Shown one piece after another: positions 1-9,784 of a stretch of DNA of 64,000 nt (positions are counted from its first letter, which is position 1; each line of letters begins with the position of its first letter). The stretch covers positions 868,001-932,000 of the forward strand of contig JAJNNX010000006.1 of the NCBI GenBank assembly GCA_023159155.1, in the 5' to 3' direction. The DNA is from Ustulina deusta (lineage: Eukaryota > Ascomycota > Sordariomycetes > Xylariales > Xylariaceae). The translations under genes were made by a program, and so were the position numbers. The notes under the pieces are model-generated. The model saw only the letters and a program-made list of their open reading frames with translations, made no database searches and had not been told where the DNA came from.

Positions 1-2270
1 TAGTACTAAATATTATTGTACTAGTACTAACATTTTTTATTTTAAAAAAATTAATAAATAAAATATACCTAAAAAACATTTAGCGTTTATAATAAATATA
101 ATAAAAAGCTTCTATATTAAATAGCTAGTCCAAAAATCAAGCAATAGCTAGTTTAACAAAAACTTTTAAAATTATTATAAAAATATTAGCTAGTAATAAA
201 ATAGTATATACCTTACTATTTAAAAATAATAAAAAATCTTTATATTAATTTATAAAATATTATATAGGTTTATTTTAATTAGCGTAACAACTTTCTAAGT
301 TAATACTATTTAGAAAATTATCTAGAGCTAAGCTAAAGATCTTAATATTAGGCTTTTTTTTTTAGTAATAAGTACTCCTATAACTTTGTCCCTAATCCTT
401 TCTGCTTTATAAAAATCTATAAGTACTATTATTATAATTTGCGTTAGCTATACTAAACTATTTGTAAATAGAGCAAACCTTCTAAAAAGGTTTATTATAA
501 TTAGCTAGTTTTTTTTTTTATAAAAAGTTTATATCTTAGATATAAACCGTTCTAATTATAATCTAGTTTTTAATACTTAATAAAATAGACTTTATTTTTA
601 ATATAAGCGTTTTTTATATAGTATACTGCTATTATTAAGGCATTTTGTTTTATATTACTAAATAACTTTACTTAGTAGTTGTATACTTTAGATATTAGTT
701 CTTTTAGGGTAATAAGTATACCTATACTAATATTAGCAATAGTATAGCTAATAGTTATAAAAATCTTCTAAATATTAAAAATATTTTTTAGGTTAGCTAT
801 ATACTATAGCTATTTTAACTAATCTAGTATTTTTTAGTTTAGTTATAAGAAATCTAGTGCTTAATAATTATTGACCTAGTGCTTATTATATTTATTAATA
901 CTTTTTATTTACAGTAATATTTTTTTTATTAGTATATAGGACAAATCAAGTAGATAATTAATACTATACTATTAGTAATAAGTGGTTAATTAATAATAGA
1001 CTATATAAATATTATTTTTATTATTAATATTTTATTTTTATTAAATAATAATATTTAGTTTACTTTGAATACTAATAAGTAAATAGTTATTTATAATTTT
1101 TTAATAAATATTTTATTTAATAAAACTATTTTATATTTAAGTATTAATTTCTTTTTTTAAAGGTATTAGTTATAAAAAAGTACTATTTAGAATATTTTAA
1201 ACTTTTTTATTAAATGTAATATTATATAGCGCAGTATTAAAATTATTCTAGTTAGCTTTTTTATTTTTTAATTTAAAAACATTAGAAAAACTAGCGCTAG
1301 ATTTTACTAGTTTTAATACCTAGATTTTTATTTTATAGTTATTAATATTAAGTTTTATAAGCTTTTTATTTTTGCGTTTAAAATTAAATATTATAATAAG
1401 TTATTATTAAAAAATAAAAGTTAAAAAAAGAGTTAGAAGGGATATAAGCATATTTTATATTTATAGTAGTAATTATAGAGTTAGTACAAAAAATCCTTTA
1501 TTAAAATCTTTGCTATTATTATTATTATTATTAATTGTTAGAATGTTTGGATTGCTTAATATTTTAAAAATATTTAGTTTGTTACGTTAATTATTTTATA
1601 GTTTATTTTTTTTAAGCTTTAAAAAATTAAAAATAGTTTAAATAGTTTATTAAAAATTATAAAAAAGTAGATTTATTAAGGAAAACTGCTAGCTATTTGA
1701 TCTTAAATAAGTAAGTTGTTTAGTATTTTAACCTTTTATTTCTTATATTTTTTAAAAAATTTAAAGTTAATTATTATAAAATAGATTAAAAAATAGTAAT
1801 TAAAAATTAATTCTAAGTCTAAACCTAAGTTTAAATAACTTTATTTGTGATTTTTTATAGTTAACTAACTAAAAGCTAATAAGAGATCTTTCTTAGTTAT
1901 ATTATAATATATATATACTTGCTAAATTATAAGCGAAAAATAAAAAATTAAGCGTTTTAGCTAATAAATCGTTTAATAAATAAAACAATAGTATTATATA
2001 AATTTTCTTTTGTAATACGGAGTAATAATAGTAATAATAACTTTATTTTTAATAAATATTAGTACTATAGCACTAATCTTCTAGCTAGCTATAATAAAAA
2101 TATATAATTAGCATAACCCGAATTCAAACCTTAACTAAACCCGGGCTTATAACCTATTAGATTAATATATAATAATAATAATAAAAATACAAAAAATAGT
2201 ATTAACCATAAGTAGTAATAGATAGAAAAAAACCTTTTGTACTAAGTATTAGCCACTTAAAGATACCTCT
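1..2270. repeat. AT-rich, RIP-like gene-free block
   Basis: The first 2.2 kb is dominated by A, T and TA dinucleotides, and most remaining G/C sits in contexts such as TAGC and AGCG. No frame stays open for more than a short distance. Composition changes sharply between about 2110 and 2300 to ordinary mixed sequence. In Pezizomycotina this pattern is the usual result of repeat-induced point mutation (C-to-T change, mostly at CpA) acting on transposon copies. I could not recognise the original element. The block reaches the left edge, so its full length is unknown. That it was a transposon is an inference from composition alone. Confidence 0.75.
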
Positions 2271-2813
2271 AAGTCACGTGCTATCCTTGTACCAGAACTA
2301 ACAGTTGTGTCGATATGCAACACTAAGTACCTACCTAGGTAGCGCTGGCGCGCACCTGGTTGCGGGGCCATTGACACGCTGTGGCGTAGCGGTTCATAGG
2401 CGTCCTGCGTCCACCCTCTGCTAGGTACTTACCTAATACTATTCCTCAGTCAGGGACTGAGGATGGGGCGAGCCGAGCTTGAGCAAAAGCACCAGTAGTA
2501 CACTAAGCCCAATTTATCTTTTCCAGAAACAAGCTTAAACCTAATTGGGTGGCGGGGGTTGTGTATACTAGTAGGTATGTAGATAACTACTTGGTAGGCG
2601 TTTGATGGACTTGTAGGTAGACAACATCATTTTGCCTCAAAGCCAAATCCGATAACTCCGGTGAGGCAAAGAAACACCCAGACCGCTTTCCTTCATTTCT
2701 GATCACCCATCTTGTTTAGTATTGTTTTATTTTTATTTTTATTCTTTGGTAGTACTTTGAGCACTTGTTCTGCACAGTTTTCATCAATTGCGTCCAAAAT
2801 CAGCCTCGCAAAG
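2271..2813. other. 5' intergenic region of the ankyrin/BTB gene
   Basis: Ordinary-composition DNA between the AT-rich block and the first gene. It holds several GTAGGTA/TACCTAC-type words (for example around 2325-2340, 2424-2433 and 2570-2576) that recur between genes across the window. An open frame in phase with the gene extends upstream to 2712, but it begins with TTG and encodes a hydrophobic stretch out of place in a cytosolic BTB protein, so I treat it as leader. Confidence 0.5.
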
Positions 2814-4792
2814 ATGGTCCTCCGTCGAGTCCAGTTGCAAACAAACGGAGAGCCGAATCATGTGTCGGGGAGCAACAATCCTCTTGATTCAAGCAAGGAA
2901 TTCAATGAACTTTTAATGGCCTGTCGGAAAGGAGATTTGAAGCGGACGCAGGAGCTTATATCGGCTGGTGTTAATCTAAACGGGATGGACAAGTTTAACT
3001 ATACTCCGTTGATCCTGGTAAGCCTGTCTTCACGGAGATCTCATTGACATCGAATAGTCTACACAACCCTGAAATTCGCTAACCTTAGCGACAGGCAAGC
3101 TTATGTGGCCACTTCGAGCTAGTCGAGTTGTTACTTGAATCTGGTGCATTGGCAGAGCGTGACACTTTCCAAGGCGAAAGATGCATCCACAATGCACTGA
3201 ATGACAGGATCCGAGACTTGCTACTAAAATATGACTATTCAAAGTCTACTGATCCTCTGCAACCATGGGCCGCTCATATTACTTCCTTATTAACAAGAAA
3301 GACGCCTGAAACTTCAGATATCATATTGACAGAGGGTGCTGAGAAATTCGAGCTTCACAAGTTTATCCTTTCTGCCAGATCACCATATTTTCAGACAAAA
3401 CTCAGAGAAGTACCGGATACGACCACATGGAAGCTCCCTCTGCCGACCCCTGTCGAGTCTTTTCCAATTGTGCTACGCTATCTTTACCTTGGCGATGTCC
3501 CAAGAGAGGTAGTCGACGCCCGAAGCAACCATACAGAGGAAGTACTCACAAGCATCGACAAAATTTGCAAACAGCTAGAGATACCCGAGTTGTGGGAGGC
3601 AATATTATCTGGGCATGATCGACGTCTAGCAAGGCAGCGTCATCAGGACAAAGTGAACCGAGCCCAGCAGCAAATTGAAGACTTCTTCAATAACAAGGTG
3701 ATTAACCATAAAATGACTGTCGACACACGGAAAGTATCCGAGGTGAAATGGCCGTTCGGCAACTCAATGTTTGCGGACTGTCTGCTACGAGCAGATGAAG
3801 AAGTAGACGAAGACACACGCTGGGAAAAGACCCAAGATCCGAGCGCTATCCCCATCGGTGCGAGAGCTCAGTCGAACCCGAAAAATGGGACGGCTAAATA
3901 CAGAAAATCTATTCTCTATCCAGTGCACAAGGCAATGATAATTCGAAGCCCATACTTCGAAACCATGTTTTCCAGTGCATTTATGGAAGCCCAAGAGTCC
4001 GAGCATCTCCACATCATCAAGGTCGATTGTTCGCCCAAGGTTTTGGAGATCATACTTAGATTCCTCTATACGGAGCAAGTGGAATGCCCCTTGGAGCTCG
4101 CACTCGACCTGCTTTATGCATCCGATATGCTCCTTCTCGAGAAGTTGAAAAACAAAGCTGCCGTCTTGATCAGCTCACTCGGTAGTGGGAACGATAATCT
4201 ATTGGTTGATCGGACACATGGTGGAGGCAACGAGGTTGGAGTCGAAGTCGAACCTATAAACGTCTACGATGTTACCCATGCAGCATGGGACTTACGAGTT
4301 CAACGCCTTGAAACGTTTGCGGCTCGATACCTCGCTTATCGACTTGAAGACTACATTGATGAGGCGGAATTCGCTGAACTGATACAAGAAAGTGCTGCAA
4401 GAGTCAAAAACAGAGAAGAGACGGATACAATCGAACTGCTTGACGACATTCGATATTACCTGGGAGACCGGTTCAGGTTGAGGTTTGAAGACGCTGAATT
4501 AGACGGGATATATAAAAGCGGCGAGATAGACGCTTCTGCTGCCGAAACGCTGTCCTCACGTCTTGAGGCTATGGACGGCACCAGAGACTTGCCAGGGGCT
4601 CTTGATGCCGAGCAGGCTGTAACCAGAGCCACGTGGGAAACCATGGCGACGAATAAAGCAGCAGCCGACGGTGGCGTCAGAACACTTGATGGAGAGCTTG
4701 TTGAGGACGAGTTCGCGTCTGATGCCGTCAACTATCGAGTATTGTTGCAAAAAATCGACATCATGCTGGAAAAACTCAAACTAGATGCATAG
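2814..4792 (+). CDS. Ankyrin-repeat and double BTB/POZ domain protein
   Basis: Exons 2814..3017 and 3095..4792 give 633 residues. The intron has a GTAAGC donor and ACAG acceptor. It splits one ankyrin repeat, and joining restores the run PLILASLCGHFELVELLL. Ankyrin-type repeats occupy roughly residues 20-95. A first BTB domain starts near residue 141 (TSDIILTEG, then FELHKFILSARSPYF). A second starts near 285 and is split by a polar insert before VHKAMIIRSPYFETMF, ending near 430. The C-terminus is helical and acidic. The order ankyrin-BTB-BTB is that of animal ABTB1 and S. pombe Btb3, where the BTB domains bind cullin-3, so a substrate adaptor of a CUL3 ubiquitin ligase is the likely role (inference). 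The ATG at 2814 was chosen because the open frame upstream starts only at TTG. Confidence 0.9.
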
Positions 4793-5444
4793 ACGAAACC
4801 AGGCTGGAAATAGGTAGAGACTCGCCTGGTCTGACATCGCAATGCAAGAAATACATCAAGATGGGTAGAATGCTGACGTCCTAAGGTTCAGAGACGAACT
4901 ATCGGCAAGGGGAAAGCCTATTCCTTGTTTATTATTAGATTCCCGCATCTACTGGTGCTGTGCATTGCTGTGTAGATGGATTGCCCATCACAATGCTGCC
5001 GACTCTCCCCATTCAACCACACTCGCTCTTGGCGGTCGCAAAGTGCCCCTTGAAGCGGAACTGTCCGGAGTGGTCCGTGAGCTACATAACTTCTATTATT
5101 GCGGTAGTTCTCCTGAATATCCTTACAACCGAGGGGCCTCAAACCCCCTGGGCACGTCGATGGCCTATCATGCAGCAATTATGCAGCAATCAAGACAGGC
5201 CGCGTAAGACGGCCCCGCCTCCGCCTCTCGAAGACGCCAAGCGAAAGCCAAGTTACCGCCGCCAAACATGCCGCATGCAAGATGCCGTCAGTGCCGGCCG
5301 CCAAGGAACTGTAGGATTCCCTATAGTAAGTTTAGCACCAACACGGGACAGATCGATTATGTACGTAACCTCGGGAGCAATGGACCTCTTCGGCTCTCTT
5401 GATCAAACCCTCCTATTGCAGGCAATGCGACGGTACTTGGAAAG
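4793..5444. other. Intergenic, ankyrin/BTB to SGNH hydrolase
   Basis: About 650 bp between two + strand genes. Overlapping short open frames on both strands have no recognisable content. Nothing else is supported; the part nearest 5445 presumably holds the SGNH gene promoter. Confidence 0.4.
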
Positions 5445-6600
5445 ATGAGGGTGCTCTCGGTGCTTGGACGCTGCTCGCAGCTCCCGGTCTTCTACAAGTT
5501 CACGATAGTTGGAGTTTTTGCCTTGATACTCATCGGTACGTCCGCTTCCGCCGACCACACGACACGACGCATTGTGGACACGTTGGGGTGTCTATCCGGG
5601 GTCTTGAGCGGCGAGATAGAGGCACTTGCTAACGCCCTGCAGCCACGCTTCAGACCGGCCCGGTCGACTTTCGGGAGCACTGGGATAAACTGCGGCGCCC
5701 AAAGAACAATGGCCTCGCAGAAGGCATTCCCCTCCGTGTCATGTTCATCGGTGCCTCGATGACTCTCGGTGAGCACTCGACCGGCGAAAGGGGCTACCGG
5801 AAGCAGATCCGGGACTGGCTGGTATCGCAAGGGAACGAGGTGAACTACGTCGGCCAGGTATGTCCCCCAAGCTCTCGTTCGTCGCCACCCATTTCTTGTA
5901 TAGATAGGTACTGAGCTACCCCTCTCCACAGAACCGCTATGGCGACTTTCTCGACAACGACGTTCAGGCCTTCGGCGCGCAACCTATCAAGCCGACCCTT
6001 GACCGCTGCAAGGAGATCGTGCCCCAGACCCAGCCGAACCTAATCTTGATAAACGCAGGGTCGAGCGACTGCTTCCAGCAAGATCACTGGGGGCCTGCCT
6101 TTATCCTGCAGAAGATGCGCGCACTCGTGGACTATCTCTTCGAAGCCTCGCCGCGTGCCACAATCATCATGTCAACGATTATCACCAGCCCCTGGGACAA
6201 TGTCGAGGATTGTGTCAAGTCGGCAAACGCGCAGATCCGACAGGTCGCCATAGATTTGATCCGTGAGGGCAAACCCGTCGCGCTAGCCGAGATGCACCAT
6301 GACCAGGGTCTGCCGGACCGCGTCGAGAGAAAGCATATTGGCAAGGACAACATGCATCCCATCGATGCCGGCTATTTTCTGATGGGAGATATATTCATCG
6401 AGAGTATCCAGGATGTCGAAGAGAAGGGGTGGCTTCAGGCTCCTGTCAACAATGGTATTCCGTATGATGGCGAGGCTGAGCGACATGCTGATGAGACCAA
6501 AAGCGAAAAACAGAGTGAGGAGAAGCCAGGCGAGCAGGCCAAAGCCGATGAGAAGAAGGCTGAAGTAAAACCCAACGCTCGGAGAAGACGGCATACGTAA
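5445..6600 (+). CDS. Membrane-anchored or secreted SGNH (GDSL-like) hydrolase
   Basis: Exons 5445..5535, 5643..5857 and 5932..6600 give 324 residues. Introns of 107 and 74 nt have GTACGT/GCAG and GTATGT/ACAG borders. The N-terminus has one hydrophobic segment (residues about 17-30, FTIVGVFALILI) that is either a signal peptide or a type II anchor. SGNH landmarks follow: block I VMFIGASMTLG with the likely nucleophile Ser69, block III LINAGSSDC near 142-150, and block V DNMHPIDAGY with Asp241 and His244 as the other catalytic residues. The family contains esterases and deacetylases, including CE3-like carbohydrate esterases; the substrate here cannot be told. After the hydrolase fold, a tail of about 50 residues is highly charged (Glu/Lys repeats ending in NARRRRHT), which is unusual for the family. 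The start has no in-frame competitor near the hydrophobic segment. Confidence 0.87.
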
Positions 6601-7500
6601 GCCGTCATGGGACTCGACAGTTTCCCTTTCCACGGGCTCAGTTGTAATCACCGATCCGAGGAGAACCGTCAGTCTTGACTATTTGGTGAAAAACTCGGTG
6701 CCATAATAGTGAGAGCGAGGAGGGTTTCGTATTTCATACCCGAGAGGGAAACGGCTGGTGATGATTAAAGAGGAAATGCGATGCATATTCATTTGGCCGA
6801 TCAACGGGTAAGGCATTCTGTCTTATTATCACTTAGTCACGGAGTGGTCCTGTCGTTGCCTCCCACATACTTTGGTAGACCAAAATTCGGCTAACAGTTC
6901 CTGTATATTCCCTTTTAGAACAATTTTTAGAACATATCAGTCTTTCCAACATCATATTACTCGTCCTAAGCTTCTTACCTCTATCTATGTTTTTCTCGTT
7001 ATCTTCCCTTTTTCATGTATTATCACGAGTGGCGGTTTGATCAGTCGCGTCAGTGTATTTCGTTCAATTCGTGAGACCTACAGAGGGATAACGCTATACA
7101 CCAACAAATATCTAGTTTCCTACCGCCTTTTCTCCTCACTCGCGGCGTCAAGGAAGAAGAATAATAAGAAATAGACAAAAATCGAGAAGCTAAACATGAT
7201 TGTAACCATATATCATGACACCCATTAAGCAAACCACTACTAACCCCCAATTATCAAACTCGGGTTTTGAAGACATTAAATGACCCAGGACAGAAAAAAA
7301 AATATAACCGCCAATTTCGCTTCGCCCCTAGGTTTGGGCCAGTAGGGATAATACGCCGTCAAGCTACCGAGGAGACGTGGAAGACGCTAGAGCGTAACCC
7401 GGTAGTCGGGACTGGAAGACTTGGTAGAGGAGTAAAGCCTCCGCTGGACAGAGGCGAGCTTCGAGATTGGGAGAGGGAGGTTGACGCGGGGAACAACCCT
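6601..7500. other. Convergent intergenic region
   Basis: Lies between the + strand SGNH gene and the - strand cysteine-repeat gene, so it should hold the 3' ends of both transcripts. The middle (about 6870-7170) is T-rich with short open frames but no recognisable protein. The antisense open frame beginning here and running over the cysteine-repeat gene is treated as a shadow. Confidence 0.4.
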
Positions 7501-9784
7501 TCACTCCTCAGCCGGAAGAGGGACAGCTTCCTTCTTGATGACGACGCCCGCACCGTTACTAGCGTAACGAGCGCAACCTTGCTTGCAACTCCATTTGCCT
7601 TGGGAGACGTCAAAGGCGATGTGGGCAGTCTGTTCCTTCCAGTGGCAGTCTTTCATGCACGATTCATACGTCACGGCTCCAGCACCAATCCTGGGGCCAG
7701 TGGGGATGATATCTTTGACGCCCTTCTTGATGATAACGCCCGCCCCGTATGTGGTTTGCGCCGCACAGGCCTCCGCGCATCCGCCCTTGCCCTGGAAGAT
7801 GTTGGAGGCGATGCCGGCATGCTGCGATTTAGCGTTGCAGGACTTCAGGCAGGCTTCGTACGTGGTGGCTCCGGCGCCGATCTTGGGGCCGGTAGGCATG
7901 ATATCCTTGACGTTCCTCTTGATGTTCACGCCGGCTCCGTACCCGTGTTTCGCGGCGCAGGCCTCCTGGCAGCTGCCTTTGCCGGTGGAGATGTCCGAGG
8001 CAATGTCGGCATGTTGCCATTTGCCGTTGCAGGACTTCAAACACCCTTCGAACGACTCCGCTCCAGCACCAATCTTGGGACCGGCAGGCATAATGTCCTT
8101 GATGTTTCGCTTGATATTGACGCTCGCTCCACTCTTAGCATACCCGGCGCAGGCCTTTGTGCAGCCTCCGCTGCCCTGGGTGATATCGCCGGCAATATCA
8201 GCATGCTGTACCCGACCGTTGCAGGATTCCATGCAAGCTTCCCAGGTCAGAGTTCCAGCGCCAACAGCGGAGGCAGAGACTCCGTGGCCCGGTACAACAC
8301 CCGGTACCGCGGGGGTCTTGGCGGTGCTTTTCTCTTTGGGGATCTCGATGTTGGGGATTGGGTGAACGTCGTTGGCACATGACAAGAGACACGAAGCTCG
8401 GCATGACCCAACATCGGCAACATTCTCGGCGCCCTCACACTTGGCTTTGCATTTCTGGGCGCAGACGTCCTTTTGGGATGGGATACCATGGCCAGGGTAC
8501 GACTCCGCGGCAGCCGGGTACGCCGGAGCTGGCACGACAGGCGGAGCTGCGCCATATGGGGCAGCCACAGCGGACACGGCGGGCACGGCGGGCGAAGCTA
8601 CGCCGTACGGGGCGGCTACAGCAGATACGGCAGGCGCAGCTACACCATAGGGGGCGGCCACAGCAGAGACGGCGGGTACAGCAGGTGAAGCTACGCCATA
8701 AGGAGAGGCCACAGCAGACACTGCAGGATGAGCTACGCCGTACGGGGCAGCCACGGCGGACACGGCAGGAGGAGCTACACCATAGGGGGTGGCCACAGCA
8801 GAGACAGCGGGTACGGCTGGTGAAGCTACGCCATACGGAGCGGCCACAGCGGATACGGCAGGTACGGCAGGTGAAGCTACACCATACGGAGCGGCCACAG
8901 CGGACACGGCAGGCGGAGCTACGTGATACGGGGCAGATGAGGCAGGCACCGCGGCAGACTTGACATTGTATGGTGCTGGCGGCGGTGCTGCCGGGTACGA
9001 GGGGACCGGGACTTGGACTGCTGGGGTCTTGATGCTATACGGAAGCTGGACTGGAGATGACGTGGCATACCCTACTACTGGTGGTGCTGCTGGGTAGCTC
9101 TGGACCGGGACCTGGACTGCCGGGGTCTTGATACTATACGGGAGCTGGACTGGCGTCGAGTTCGGAACAACGGGCTGGACTGCTGGCGTCTTGATGCTGG
9201 ACGGAAGCTGGACTGGAGACGATGGAACCGCGGACAGGGTCGAGACCGGAAGACTGGCCTGGACTACTGGAGTCTTGATAGCGTATGGGACCTGTACTGG
9301 AAACGAGTGGATAGCAGACACCGCTGGCGGTGCGACCGGGTAAGAGGGTACAACAGAAAGCGCGGGCTGAACAGGGATATCCTCCACCGCCAGTGATGGT
9401 ACCGTCGATGGTAGTACCGAATGGCTAGTAGTGGGCACAGAAATGGCGGCTACTGGTGGGTTGGGTAAAGCAGCTACCGGGTAGCCTACAGAAGTAGAGT
9501 CAGTATTGATCTGCTCCATGAGAATATCACCATGTTTCCTGTATCCAAGGCTCACTTACTTGCTTCCTGGGTATGTTTGTTTTCCTCGGGAACAACCTTA
9601 TAATGCGCATACCCCCCTTTCTGAGGCGTAGACGTCGAGAAGGGCAATTTAGCCGAAGAGGAAGAGGCACTGGAAGTGTTAGTCAGTTCCTAGCGCGGCG
9701 GGCGTTATGCAGTCGGGAGACTTACATGATGGGCTTTGCCACCACACCGGGGATGAGCCCGGCAAGGAGGATCTTGGTCAACAT
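7501..9784 (-). CDS. Secreted Pro/Ala/Val-repeat protein with four cysteine-rich modules
   Basis: Read on the minus strand: exons 9784..9726, 9669..9560 and 9485..7501, 717 residues. Intron 1 is GTAAGT to a CTGACTAAC branch and TTCCAG; intron 2 is GTAAGT to ACTGAC plus TGTAG. Phases match exactly. The protein starts MLTKILLAGLIPGVVAKP, a signal peptide. About 300 residues of low-complexity Pro/Ala/Val/Tyr sequence follow. First come copies of a VQLPYSIKTPAVQ unit, then about eight copies of a 14-20 residue APYGVASPAVPAVSAV unit. A twin CX3CX3C segment (KDVCAQKCKAKC...CRASCLLSC) follows, then four modules of about 62 residues. Each module has CX3C, then about 20 residues with Q-A-I-A-D/N, then CX3C, GAGVxIKK and KDIxPxGPKIGAGA. 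No known catalytic domain is visible. Cell-wall, adhesive or effector-like structural roles are all possible; I do not recognise the family. Confidence 0.85.
7510..8275 (-). repeat. Four tandem ~190-bp cysteine-module repeats in coding DNA
   Basis: Four consecutive copies of one module encode the C-terminal cysteine-rich domains of the secreted protein. The segment coding for KDIxPxGPKIGAGA recurs at about 7680, 7870 and 8060, with a diverged first copy near 8250. Copies differ by many substitutions, so the duplication is old and the protein sequence appears selected. Confidence 0.8.
8535..8940 (-). repeat. Tandem repeats encoding APYGVASPAVPAVSAVA-type units
   Basis: About eight in-frame units of 42-60 bp, recognisable on the + strand by recurring (ggtgaagctacrccatacgg) words. 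Units are more alike in DNA than the cysteine modules and vary in length by whole codons, as expected for a tract that changes copy number by slippage or recombination. Confidence 0.8.

Noticed and set aside
2712..2813. Upstream extension of the ankyrin/BTB gene encoding a hydrophobic, signal-like stretch
   Set aside because: The extension begins with TTG rather than ATG, and secretion does not fit a BTB adaptor; the ATG at 2814 is preferred.
7267..8382. A 371-codon open frame on the + strand
   Set aside because: It lies antisense to the cysteine-module exon, mirrors its repeats, starts at a non-ATG codon and has no independent protein features; it is open because of the sense gene's codon use.
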